Part shown: positions 1-6,663 of the stretch, one piece after another
How positions within the stretch are numbered: position 1 is the first letter of the stretch
How the letters are laid out: the number at the start of each line of letters is the position of its first letter
NCBI GenBank assembly: GCA_964648365.1
Contig: CAZYLK010000158.1
Coordinates: 1 to 14,975, forward strand
DNA from: SURF-32 sp964648365
Lineage (GTDB): Bacteria; Planctomycetota; Phycisphaerae; UBA1845
DNA length: 14,975 bases
Reading direction: 5' to 3'
Notes under the pieces: generated by a model
What the model was told of the DNA's origin: nothing
Seen by the model: only the letters and a program-made list of their open reading frames with translations
Databases searched by the model: none
Program-made: the position numbers and the translations under genes

Positions 1-1149
1 ACCCATCAGCGCGTTGCCGCGCGGGTTGAAGTGCCAGTCGACGGGGGCCATGTGGATCGGCTCGGCACGATCGTGGGCGCGCAGGGCGGCGGTCAGATCG
101 AAGAACTCGATGCCGCGGCGCTGGGCGCCAGCTTCGAGGATATCCCTGGCCGTGGTCGGCGCATCGTCCAGGTAGATCTGCGAATAGGCGGGTACGTAGA
201 CGAAGAGAAAGCGGATGTCGTGCTCGGCGCAGACGGCCGCGAACCGGTCGAGGGCGGCGAAGTAGTTCTCAAACACCGCCAGCACGCGCGGTTCGAGCAC
301 CGCGGGCAGGATCAGGCCGTCGGTGTCGGGGTAGCGCTGCTCGAACAGGCGGGCGTTGGTCGCGTAGTCGGTCCCGCCGTCGATGACGTATCGGGCATCC
401 AGGGTCTCAACGGCGGCTGCCGAGTGCCCGCGATAGCCTGGAGCGCGCAAACGCAGGTAGCCGTCGATCACGGCCTCTCCCAGCGCGGTCTGTGTAACCG
501 CCCAGGCCGTGAACCCGCCCGACTGCGTCACCTCGGCGTCCTGCGGCATGAAGCTCAGTCCGGTGACTTCGCTGCGCGACAGGTGGGCGATCTCGCCGAT
601 GTCGTTGGTCACGAACGCCAGAATCACGATATGCGGCGCCAGCGGCACGATGACGTCGCGCAGCACGGCCAGTTCCACGTCAATCGAAACGCCGCCCCAG
701 CCGGCGTTGATGACCTCGGCGTCCACCGATGCCCGCTGCAGGGCGGATTCCAGCAGGCGCGGATAGGTCGCGTCGTTGTCGACATAAAACCCCTCGGTCA
801 CCGAGTCCCCAATGGCGACGATCCGCACGGCCGCGGCGTCCAGACCGGTCCGCAGATCCGGACCGCGGAAGCCCTGCGCGTTGCAGGTGACGCGATACGG
901 AATCGGACCGATGTGGATGGTCTCGTCGAGGTAAGGCTCGAAACGGCCATGCGACGCGGTGAACGCGGCGCGGAACACCCCCACGGGATAGCCCGCCAGC
1001 CGCAGCGCAACTTCCGCAAGCAGGATCAGGCCCAGCACCGTGACCGCAGCGAACAGCGCCTTCCGCCGCCGCGTCATCCGCAGGCGACGCTTATCGGGCG
1101 GCGGCGCATCGGTTCGGGTGGCAGGTTTGTGCGGTTGGGCGCCGGGCAT
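1..1149 (-). CDS. Membrane-anchored SGNH/GDSL hydrolase (3' end cut by window edge)
   Basis: The frame reads without a stop from an ATG at 1149 to the window edge, giving 383 codons, so the C-terminus is missing. The SGNH blocks are visible: GDSVTEG with the nucleophile Ser at about residue 116, a glycine in NAGWGG for block II, FVTND with Asn about 182 for block III, and VDWHFNPRGN with Asp about 371 and His about 373 for block V. The DxH spacing resembles AlgX/AlgJ-like and related envelope SGNH proteins more than the classical DxxH. Residues about 31-46 after an Arg/Lys-rich stretch form one membrane segment, so the hydrolase domain probably faces the periplasm. Known members are esterases, lipases or O-acyl transferases/esterases on glycans; the substrate here cannot be told. 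A second possible start is the ATG at 1077, just before the membrane segment; neither start has a clear ribosome binding site. It is divergent from the AAA+ gene. Confidence 0.88.
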   Translation of the reverse strand, partial: MPGAQPHKPATRTDAPPPDKRRLRMTRRRKALFAAVTVLGLILLAEVALRLAGYPVGVFRAAFTASHGRFEPYLDETIHIGPIPYRVTCNAQGFRGPDLRTGLDAAAVRIVAIGDSVTEGFYVDNDATYPRLLESALQRASVDAEVINAGWGGVSIDVELAVLRDVIVPLAPHIVILAFVTNDIGEIAHLSRSEVTGLSFMPQDAEVTQSGGFTAWAVTQTALGEAVIDGYLRLRAPGYRGHSAAAVETLDARYVIDGGTDYATNARLFEQRYPDTDGLILPAVLEPRVLAVFENYFAALDRFAAVCAEHDIRFLFVYVPAYSQIYLDDAPTTARDILEAGAQRRGIEFFDLTAALRAHDRAEPIHMAPVDWHFNPRGNALMG

Positions 1150-1214
1150 GTCGGGTCGCAGTCCAAACGTCCATCCCCGGAGCCTCGGCGCCGCCCATAA
1201 CGCGCCGGCTCCGG

Positions 1215-1243
1215 TTGCCGCCCCGCACGGTGTATTGAATAGT
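1215..1243 (+). promoter_or_regulatory. Possible sigma-70-type promoter for the AAA+ ATPase gene
   Basis: TTGCCG at 1215-1220 and AATAGT at 1238-1243 are separated by exactly 17 bases. Each hexamer matches four of six consensus positions. Transcription would start near 1250 and leave a leader of about 88 bases before the GTG at 1338. This is a weak match in GC-rich DNA and is inference only. Confidence 0.25.
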
Positions 1244-1337
1244 TCCTTGTGCCGTCCACACGGCGTCACGTCAAGGTGAGTCGGTCGGCGGGCGGTCCGT
1301 AAACGCCAGGCCGCCGCCCGGCCGGGAGAACTCGACT

Positions 1338-2768
1338 GTGATCGTACTGAAACCGCCGCCCCTCAAGAAACGTGAGGCCGAGGCCCCGCCGGACGATGCC
1401 TCGAATGTCGAATCCGCGGACGTGGAGTCGCTGGAGACCGCGGCCGCGGAGGACGCGGCGCAAGACCCCTCGCCGGACGTAAGCAGCAACGGGACGTCCG
1501 GCTCGGCGAACGGGCTGTTCTTCCCGCCCGAAACCGAAACCCTGGCCCAGACCGGCCTGCCGGATGCGCTGATCGAATCGCTGATTTTCAAGCATCTGAT
1601 GGCCGTCGGCTCGAACACCGGCCGCGGCATCGCCCGCGACCTGTGCCTGCCGGGCAAACCCACGCACACGATGCTCGCGGACCTGAAGGCGCGGCAGTTC
1701 ATCGTGTACAAAGGCTCCGCCTCGATGGGCGACTTCGAGTACACGCTGACCGACGCCGGCCGTGAGCGGGCGCGCAGCTATATCGAGGAGTGTACCTACG
1801 CCGGCTGCGCGCCGGTGCCGCTGCGTAATTACGTCGAGTCGGTGAAGGCGCAGACGATCACGTCGGAACATCCCGGCATGGACGCGCTGCGGGAGGCGTT
1901 CAGCGATCTGCTGATCAGCGAGCACATGTTCGAAACGCTCGGCCCGGCCATCAACAGCGGCCGCGGCATGTTCCTGTACGGCTACCCGGGCAACGGCAAG
2001 ACGAGCATCGCCGAGCGCATCACGATGTGCTTCGGCACGCAGATCTGGATCCCCAAAGCGATCTACATCGAGGGGCAGATCATTCAGTTCTTCGATCCGC
2101 AGTGCCACGAGCGGGTCGGTTCCGACGCGCCGTCCATCGTCAAAGGCGCCGCCCACGACACCCGCTGGATCAAGATCAAGCGGCCCACCATCGTGGTCGG
2201 CGGCGAGCTGACGATGGAAAGCCTGGAACTGTGCTACAATCCGAATACGAAGATCACCGAGCCGTCGCTGCAGATGAAGAGCAACTGCGGCACGCTGGTC
2301 ATCGACGACTTCGGTCGCCAGCGCATGAACCCGATCGAACTGCTCAACCGGTGGATCGTGCCGCTGGAGAAGCGCTACGACTACCTGACGCTGTCGAACG
2401 GGAAGAAGATTCAAGTGCCGTTCGATCAGCTCATCATCTTCTCGACCAACCTGGAGCCGAAGGAACTGGTGGACGACGCCTTTCTGCGCCGCATCCCGTA
2501 CAAGATCAACGTCCATGACCCGAGCGAGGCGGAGTTCCGGGAACTGCTCGGCATCATGGCCCGCATCCTGGAGGTCGAGCCGAACGGCGAGTCGGTGGAC
2601 TATCTGATCGAGGAACACTATCGTAAAAAGGACCGGCCCTTCCGCTGCTGCCACCCGCGCGATCTGCTGTTGCAGATCAAGAACCGGGCAAAGTTCGTCA
2701 AGGAGCCGGCGCGCATGTCGCACGAGGGGTTCGATGCGGCGTGTGAGAACTACTTTGCGGTGTTGTAG
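1338..2768 (+). CDS. AAA+ ATPase with N-terminal winged-helix-like region
   Basis: 476 residues from a GTG start, with GGGAG at 1324-1328 nine bases upstream. Residues 1-70 are acidic and low-complexity. Residues about 70-175 look like a winged-helix fold, ending in a typical 'YTLTDAGRERA' wing segment. The AAA+ core follows: Walker A GYPGNGKTS (Lys 221), Walker B TLVIDDFG (Asp 323-Asp 324, so the usual catalytic Glu is Asp), sensor-1 FSTN (Asn 371), and DAFLRRIPYK (Arg 384/385) as candidate arginine finger. About 100 residues separate Walker A and B, more than in a minimal AAA+ module. A family with the same 'VIDDFGRQR...LLNRWIVPLEKR' core is known to me from planctomycetes, myxobacteria and others as an uncharacterised ATP-binding protein. 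It appears cytoplasmic, with no signal or membrane segment. It stands alone between a divergent hydrolase and a convergent gene, so the neighbourhood gives no partner. Role unknown; a remodelling ATPase linked to a sensor domain is a guess. Confidence 0.92.
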   Translation: MIVLKPPPLKKREAEAPPDDASNVESADVESLETAAAEDAAQDPSPDVSSNGTSGSANGLFFPPETETLAQTGLPDALIESLIFKHLMAVGSNTGRGIARDLCLPGKPTHTMLADLKARQFIVYKGSASMGDFEYTLTDAGRERARSYIEECTYAGCAPVPLRNYVESVKAQTITSEHPGMDALREAFSDLLISEHMFETLGPAINSGRGMFLYGYPGNGKTSIAERITMCFGTQIWIPKAIYIEGQIIQFFDPQCHERVGSDAPSIVKGAAHDTRWIKIKRPTIVVGGELTMESLELCYNPNTKITEPSLQMKSNCGTLVIDDFGRQRMNPIELLNRWIVPLEKRYDYLTLSNGKKIQVPFDQLIIFSTNLEPKELVDDAFLRRIPYKINVHDPSEAEFRELLGIMARILEVEPNGESVDYLIEEHYRKKDRPFRCCHPRDLLLQIKNRAKFVKEPARMSHEGFDAACENYFAVL

Positions 2769-2770
2769 GG

Positions 2771-2802
2771 AATGGCGAATAACGAATAGCGAATAACGAA
2801 TG
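2771..2802. repeat. Imperfect heptamer tandem repeat
   Basis: Just after the AAA+ stop codon there are four to five copies of a 7-base unit close to RCGAATR. Read as a 14-base unit, GCGAATAACGAATA at 2775-2788 is followed by GCGAATAACGAATG at 2789-2802, differing only in the last base. The run is AT-rich against its surroundings. It could be a slippage-type microsatellite or part of a dispersed intergenic element; nothing shows a function. Confidence 0.8.
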
Positions 2803-2832
2803 CCAGAAGCGATTCGCGCTTGCCGTCGTCGA

Positions 2833-2857
2833 CTGTCGCTGGACGAACCGGCGACAG
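2833..2857. terminator. Hairpin between convergent genes, candidate bidirectional terminator
   Basis: CTGTCGCTGG (2833-2842) pairs with CCGGCGACAG (2848-2857) over ten base pairs, one of them a G-T wobble, around a 5-base loop. It lies in the 91-bp gap between two genes that run toward each other, 3 bases beyond the stop of the minus-strand gene. There is no T-run on either side, so this is not a textbook intrinsic terminator. It could end or protect both transcripts. Confidence 0.45.
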
Positions 2858-2859
2858 CA

Positions 2860-3429
2860 CTACTCACGCTGTAATCGTACGTAGGTGGTCCCGCACTCAG
2901 GGCAGGTGCCGGACGTGTTGCCGGTGAGACTGTAGCCGCATTGCACGCATCGCCCTGCGCGTCGCCGTCGTCTGCGCCTCAGCCGGGAGATGGCTGCGCT
3001 CAGAGCGGGATAGAGGATCGCCAGGCCCGCCAGTTCCGCAAACGCCAGATCGAGGCGGTATCGCCGGTATCCGGCCTGCTCTCGACACCACTCGAACGAC
3101 ACGCCGGGCATCCAGATCGACGTATAGCCGTCCGTCGTACGGCGATAGCCGGCAACGCGATAGCCGGCGACGCGTGGAATCGCATAGATCACCTGGCTCC
3201 ACGGCCCCGCGCCCGCCTGAAAGCCGCGCTCGTTGGCCTCGTAGAACCAGTCCAGCAGACCGAACTCGATCGAGACGTGCTGTGCGCCGCCGTCAAACAC
3301 TTGCAGCCAATAAAACGGGCGGAAGTAGGATACGACGAACGCCAGCGCGAACAACACCGACAGGACGCAGAGTGTGACCTTGATGATCCGATTCCACCCT
3401 GGGGGTGAACTGTCCCGAACGAGCGGCAT
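2860..3429 (-). CDS. Membrane protein with C-terminal zinc ribbon
   Basis: 189 residues from the ATG at 3429, with GGGAGGA seven bases upstream. A much longer frame exists, but it would overlap the permease gene in another frame, so the short form is preferred. One hydrophobic segment lies at about residues 15-35 and a second at about 130-150. The last 29 residues form a zinc ribbon with Cys 161, 164, 176 and 179 in the pattern CxxCGYxLxG...CPECG, preceded by an Arg-rich stretch. This tail is very frequent in planctomycete membrane proteins, mostly of unknown role. The gene is third in an operon, 20 bases after the ABC permease, so it may help or regulate that transporter. The central region between the membrane segments (about 95 residues, Tyr/Trp-rich) matches nothing I recognise. 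Confidence 0.82.
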   Translation of the reverse strand: MPLVRDSSPPGWNRIIKVTLCVLSVLFALAFVVSYFRPFYWLQVFDGGAQHVSIEFGLLDWFYEANERGFQAGAGPWSQVIYAIPRVAGYRVAGYRRTTDGYTSIWMPGVSFEWCREQAGYRRYRLDLAFAELAGLAILYPALSAAISRLRRRRRRRAGRCVQCGYSLTGNTSGTCPECGTTYVRLQRE

Positions 3430-3449
3430 CGCCCGATCCTCCCGTCGCG

Positions 3450-4262
3450 CTACACCGTACAAATATCCCGCCGATGAAACGCGACGCCGGCGCTGATCCA
3501 CAGCACCGTCGCGACGGCGACAAGAACGCCCATATCGACCCACGCCCAGCCGTCGCGGATGATGTAGAACGGGCGGTAGTAGGTCAGCACGCTGAGCCGC
3601 GCGGCCGGGGCCAGGGGCGGCCAGAACTGGGCAAAGACGTTGAGCATGAACGACGCCACCACCAGTGCGAAGGCCGCGCCGACGGCCCGCACGCGATGGT
3701 TCGACACCGCTGATACCAATGTGGCCGCGGCCGCCACGGCCACGTACAGGCAGTAGAGGTTGGCCGCCAGCGGAAGGAGCGCCCGCGCCGGAATGCGATA
3801 GTCCGCGCCGACGAACCGCCCGCCGATCCAGCTTCCCAGCAGGGCCGTCAGCACCGCGATGGCGCCGGACACCAGCACGGCCGTCGTGACGGTCGTATGA
3901 ATCTGCCAACGCGAAACCGGCAGCCCCAGCAGCACGTCCACGGTTCCCGCGTCGATCTCGCCCGCCGGACAGCGCGTCGCCAGCGTGATCGCGAGCGCCC
4001 AGGTCAGAACGAGAACCATCGGATGCACCCAGGCGAAGGAGATGGCGGTCTGCGCATCGAGAGGCCCTTCAAACCCGACGCCCAGGAGACTCTGAATCAT
4101 GCGCTGAACGAAGGGCAGGTTCAGCAACTGGCCGGCGGATTCCTCGAAGAACATCTGGAAGAATACGAGAATCAGCCCCTCGAACACGCCGACGCCCAGG
4201 GCGAACGCCAGCGTGACCCACAGCGTTTCGCGCACCGTCTTGATGAGCAGCCCCCGGTTCAC
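3450..4262 (-). CDS. ABC-2-type transporter permease
   Basis: 270 residues with about six hydrophobic segments: near residues 12-38, 80-100, 120-145, 163-185, 192-212 and 238-258. The short loop after the second segment (CPAGEIDAGTVDVLLGLPVSR) has the look of the conserved coupling region of ABC-2 permeases, where 'E...GT...LL..PVSR' is common. The start is a GTG at 4262 whose TG is shared with the TGA of the upstream ATPase gene, a 4-base overlap that suggests translational coupling. Together with that ATPase it should form a membrane exporter or a membrane-remodelling complex. The substrate is unknown. Such pairs often serve drug, lipid or peptide export, or act in gliding and envelope biogenesis. 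The stop is followed closely by the zinc-ribbon gene. Confidence 0.88.
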   Translation of the reverse strand: MNRGLLIKTVRETLWVTLAFALGVGVFEGLILVFFQMFFEESAGQLLNLPFVQRMIQSLLGVGFEGPLDAQTAISFAWVHPMVLVLTWALAITLATRCPAGEIDAGTVDVLLGLPVSRWQIHTTVTTAVLVSGAIAVLTALLGSWIGGRFVGADYRIPARALLPLAANLYCLYVAVAAAATLVSAVSNHRVRAVGAAFALVVASFMLNVFAQFWPPLAPAARLSVLTYYRPFYIIRDGWAWVDMGVLVAVATVLWISAGVAFHRRDICTV

Positions 4263-5152
4263 GACGACTCCTCACCGTCCGACTGGTAGTAGGACTGGAA
4301 CACGGTGGCCAGATCGGGCGGGCTGATGGTCAGGTCTTCGATCGGCTGACCGGCGGCCCAGCGAACGACGTCGGCGACGGGCAGCGTCGGCGCTGCGCTC
4401 CAGCGCTGCGACTCCCGCTGATAGACGTCCAAGCCCGGCGGCGGTTCAATCGTCGCGGAGTTCGCCTGCGGCCCCCAGTGAATCGTCACCACGCGCCTCG
4501 CCCGCAACCGCAGGGCCGACAGCGCTTCGTCCGCGACGATCCGGCCGCGCCGCACGATGGCCACCCGGTCGCACAGGCGTTCGACCTCCGCGAGCGTGTG
4601 GCTGGAGAAAAAGACCGTGGCGCCGTCGGCGACGCGCTCACGAAGCACGACGTACAGCGCTTCCTGCATCAGTGGATCGAGCGCGGCCGTGGGCTCGTCC
4701 ATCACCAGCAGGCGCGGTCGATGCGCCAGCGTCAGCACCAGCCCGAGCTTCTGCCGCATCCCGCGCGACATGCGGCTGACGCGAACGTCCGGGTCGAGAT
4801 CCCAGTTGCGGGCCAGCGACAGCCCTTCATCCATCATCGCGCGGCCGCGGATGCGCTCGACGTGTTGCAGGCTGCTGCGACACGTCATCCATCGATACAG
4901 CCGCAGGTCGCCCGGCAGATAGCCCACGTCGCGCTTGATGGCTGCGCTGTCGTGCCAGCAGTCGCGATCGAAGATGCGCGCCGAGCCGGCCTGAGCCCGC
5001 AGCAGCCCGAGCATAACGCGGATGGTGGTCGTCTTGCCCGCGCCGTTCGGCCCCAGAAAACCGTACAGCGTTCCAGGCGCGATCCGAAGCGAGACCTCCT
5101 CGATGCCGCGCCGGCGGCCGTAGCGGCGTGTGACGTTATCAAGTTCAATCAC
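4259..5152 (-). CDS. ABC transporter ATP-binding protein (ABC-2 exporter type)
   Basis: 297 residues from a GTG at 5152, with GGAG ten bases upstream. The open frame extends further upstream, but that part is Arg-rich, lies in repeat DNA and precedes the usual 'IELDNVTRRYG' start of the domain. Seen in order: A-loop Tyr 11, Walker A GPNGAGKTT (Lys 40), a GYLPGD segment in the Q-loop position where Gln is replaced, signature SRMSRGMRQK (126-135), Walker B LLVMDEPTAALD (Asp 152, Glu 153) and switch His 185. The relaxed signature and the GYLPG Q-loop are usual for the ABC-2 drug/lipid-export subfamily, so this is not decay. Residues about 210-297 form the extra C-terminal domain of that subfamily. 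It is first in the operon, overlaps the permease by four bases and powers it at the inner face of the membrane. Confidence 0.93.
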   Translation of the reverse strand: MIELDNVTRRYGRRRGIEEVSLRIAPGTLYGFLGPNGAGKTTTIRVMLGLLRAQAGSARIFDRDCWHDSAAIKRDVGYLPGDLRLYRWMTCRSSLQHVERIRGRAMMDEGLSLARNWDLDPDVRVSRMSRGMRQKLGLVLTLAHRPRLLVMDEPTAALDPLMQEALYVVLRERVADGATVFFSSHTLAEVERLCDRVAIVRRGRIVADEALSALRLRARRVVTIHWGPQANSATIEPPPGLDVYQRESQRWSAAPTLPVADVVRWAAGQPIEDLTISPPDLATVFQSYYQSDGEESS

Positions 5153-5246
5153 GATCGGGATGCTCCGCCGCGTTCGACGCTTCGCAACGAAGATGGTAGC
5201 GGATCGCCGACGGCGGGCATAGCGTTCGCGATGTAATACCATGTGG

Positions 5247-5265
5247 CACCGGTTTTTAACCGGTG
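5247..5265. repeat. Short perfect inverted repeat
   Basis: CACCGGTT and AACCGGTG form an 8-bp perfect stem around three T. The arms continue imperfectly outward (GTGG versus GGCC side). The element lies about 95 bases upstream of the ABC ATPase start. It could be a REP-like palindrome or an operator; no neighbour proves either. Confidence 0.7.
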
Positions 5266-5322
5266 GCCCCCGCATGAATGCAGGGACTTTGTGTATGGAG
5301 GGGTGTGCATGACAGGTTCGGC

Positions 5323-5408
5323 GGGTGGCACGGTCTCGTCTTCGAGGCCGTGGCGAGCGCAGCCGGTATGCAGCGATCGGCAACATTGCGTTCCATCATA
5401 CCACGGCC
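5323..5408. repeat. Intergenic direct repeat, copy A (86 bp)
   Basis: Identical to 5420-5505 except for one base (C at 5354 versus T at 5451). Inside it, CACGGTCTCG (5329-5338) can pair with CGAGGCCGTG (5343-5352) around TCTT with one wobble. GGCCGTGG (5346-5353) can also pair with CCACGGCC (5401-5408). The two pairings share bases and exclude each other. The two-sided arms and the position between divergent genes fit a dispersed palindromic element. Confidence 0.88.
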
Positions 5409-5419
5409 TGCCTTGAGAC

Positions 5420-5505
5420 GGGTGGCACGGTCTCGTCTTCGAGGCCGTGGTGAGCGCAGCCGGTATGCAGCGATCGGCAACATTGCGTTCCATCATACCA
5501 CGGCC
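5420..5505. repeat. Intergenic direct repeat, copy B (86 bp)
   Basis: Second copy, 97 bases after the first, separated from it by 11 bases ending in CCTTGAGAC. The same CCTTGAGAC string recurs at 5561-5569, which hints that a larger unit was duplicated. Only one base differs from copy A, and that change lengthens the GGCCGTGG/CCACGGCC arm match by one pair in this copy. The near identity implies a recent duplication or ongoing gene conversion. Confidence 0.88.
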
Positions 5506-5514
5506 AGTCTTCGG

Positions 5515-5529
5515 TCCGCCTCCGGCGGA
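5515..5529. repeat. Short hairpin TCCGCC/GGCGGA
   Basis: TCCGCC (5515-5520), loop TCC, GGCGGA (5524-5529): a perfect 6-bp stem just after repeat copy B. It is probably part of the same composite element. Confidence 0.6.
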
Positions 5530-5616
5530 TGCCACTCGATTCACCCTCGACGAATGCCTTCCTTGAGACACCCAAAGTGCCAGTCGCCCATGTGAAGCAA
5601 GCCGGCGCCGCGCAAG

Positions 5617-5645
5617 TTGCCCGAACATCGCGGGCACGCGATGAT
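5617..5645 (+). promoter_or_regulatory. Possible promoter for the MEMO-family gene
   Basis: TTGCCC (5617-5622) and GATGAT (5640-5645) are 17 bases apart, each with four of six consensus matches. Start of transcription near 5652 would leave a leader of about 39 bases that contains CGAGG (5678-5682) as ribosome binding site. The match is modest. Confidence 0.28.
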
Positions 5646-5690
5646 GCTCCGTGAGGACTCCCGCAGACGCCAGAACGCGAGGCTGCGATC

Positions 5691-6575
5691 ATGCGCATCC
5701 GTGAACCCATCGTCGCCGGTCGATTCTATCCGTCAGATCCCGACGAATGTCGGTGCGACGTGCTGCGGATGCTCGGGCGACTCCGAGGGGAAGCAACCCC
5801 GCTCGCCGCTCCCCGCGTCGACCCCGATGCGCCCGACTGGTTCGGCGGCATCGTGCCGCACGCCGGATGGGCCTTCAGCGGCGCGGTCGCGGGACATGTG
5901 TTCGCGGCGCTGGCGGCGGCGCGACGGCCGGACGTGGTGGTCCTCTTTGGCGGCGTGCATCGGTTCCGCGGCCGGCAGGCGGCGATGTTCGGCTCCGGCC
6001 GGTGGGATTCGCCGGTCGGCCCGGCGCGGGTGGACGAGCGGCTCGCCGAGCGCCTTCTCGGCCTGACGAATCAGATCATCGACGACCCGTTCGCCCACGA
6101 ACAGGAGCACTCTCTCGAAGTTCAGATCCCGTTCGTAGTGGAAGCGTTTCCCGACGCGAGAATCCTGCCGATCATGGTTCCACCCAACGACCAGGCGCCG
6201 GACGTCGGCGAGGCGGTGGGCCGCACGCTGGATGCGTACAAGTACAACGCAGTCATCGTCGGCACCACGGACTTGACGCACTATGGCCCCAGCTACGGCT
6301 TCACGACACACGGGACCGACGGTGCCGCCCTGGCCTGGGCCAAACGCAACGACGAGCCCTTCATCGAGCGTCTCCTTCGCATGGAGGAGCGGCAACTGGT
6401 CTCCGAGGCCGCCGCACGCCGCAACGCCTGCAACGCCGGCGCGGCCGCGGCCACCGTCGCTGCCGTGCGCCGACTGGGGGGGGGCGGCGCGAAGCTTTTG
6501 GATCACGTCACCAGCGCGGAAGTGTCCGGCGGCGGGGAGAACTCGGTCGGCTATGCGGGCGTCGTGATGGGGTGA
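5691..6575 (+). CDS. amrB: MEMO1 family protein (AmmeMemoRadiSam system protein B)
   Basis: 294 residues from ATG 5691, with CGAGG eight bases upstream. It opens with the family's REPIVAGRFYP. The metal/active-site positions known from human MEMO1 (His49, His81, Cys244) appear to correspond to His 57 in IVPHAGW, His 90 in FGGVHR and Cys 247 in RRNACNAG. HEQEHSLEVQIPF (His 136, His 140) and TTDLTHYG (Asp 194, His 197) are also intact, so the protein looks complete. The family is related to extradiol dioxygenases. In bacteria it is often found with AMMECR1 and a specific radical SAM protein. Neither typical partner is next to it here; the radical SAM gene further along is of another family. The reaction is not established; human MEMO1 binds copper and iron. 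Cytoplasmic. The symbol is used for the family, not from direct evidence. Confidence 0.93.
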   Translation: MRIREPIVAGRFYPSDPDECRCDVLRMLGRLRGEATPLAAPRVDPDAPDWFGGIVPHAGWAFSGAVAGHVFAALAAARRPDVVVLFGGVHRFRGRQAAMFGSGRWDSPVGPARVDERLAERLLGLTNQIIDDPFAHEQEHSLEVQIPFVVEAFPDARILPIMVPPNDQAPDVGEAVGRTLDAYKYNAVIVGTTDLTHYGPSYGFTTHGTDGAALAWAKRNDEPFIERLLRMEERQLVSEAAARRNACNAGAAAATVAAVRRLGGGGAKLLDHVTSAEVSGGGENSVGYAGVVMG

Positions 6576-6612
6576 ACTTCGACGGCGCAACTTCTTGACA
6601 TTCTGCCCGCTC

Positions 6613-6629
6613 GCGCCGCTTACCGGCGC
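6613..6629. terminator. GC hairpin between convergent genes
   Basis: GCGCCG (6613-6618), 5-base loop, CGGCGC (6624-6629). It lies in the 88-bp gap between the MEMO-family gene and the convergent secreted-protein gene. No T-run follows on either strand, so termination is only plausible from position. Confidence 0.3.
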
Positions 6630-6663
6630 AGCGATCTTCGCGACCGGCACGATGCCGCTTCCC

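Larger units (their letters stand above)
5153..5690. other. Gene-free 538-bp region rich in hairpins and repeats
   Basis: No convincing gene is seen between the divergent ABC operon and the MEMO-family gene. The open frames here are Arg/Pro/His-rich and read through palindromes on both strands. The stretch holds a perfect 8-bp hairpin (5247-5265), two 86-bp direct repeats (5323-5408 and 5420-5505), and a 6-bp hairpin (5515-5529). The last 60 bases should carry the leader of the MEMO-family gene. The composition suggests a pile-up of dispersed intergenic repeat elements rather than one regulator. The promoter of the ABC operon must be here but I could not place it. Confidence 0.75.

Noticed and set aside
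30..41. AAGTGCCAGTCG at 30-41 as a third copy of the string at 5575 and 11033
   Set aside because: Here it encodes the DWHF block V motif of the SGNH hydrolase, so the match is explained by coding sequence.
31..1200. Long plus-strand open frame of 389 codons
   Set aside because: It is the antisense of the SGNH hydrolase. Its translation is His/Arg/Gly-rich without domains, while the opposite strand carries all SGNH motifs.
1266..2867. 533-codon minus-strand frame opposite the AAA+ gene
   Set aside because: It mirrors the AAA+ gene in a GC-rich frame and has no motifs. Its N-terminus reads through the heptamer repeat.
5247..5505. CRISPR array in the repeat region
   Set aside because: Only two copies of 86 bp with an 11-bp spacer and internal hairpins; repeat and spacer sizes do not fit, and no cas gene is near.
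5149..5710. Overlapping minus-strand frames in the gap, with repeated 'GLEDETVPP' peptides
   Set aside because: The peptide repeats come from the 86-bp DNA repeats, no ribosome binding site is seen and codon use is poor, so they are not genes.
6595..6623. TTGACA at 6595-6600 as a promoter
   Set aside because: The -35 box is perfect, but 17 bases downstream is GCTTAC, which is not a -10 box, and the site points into a convergent gene.
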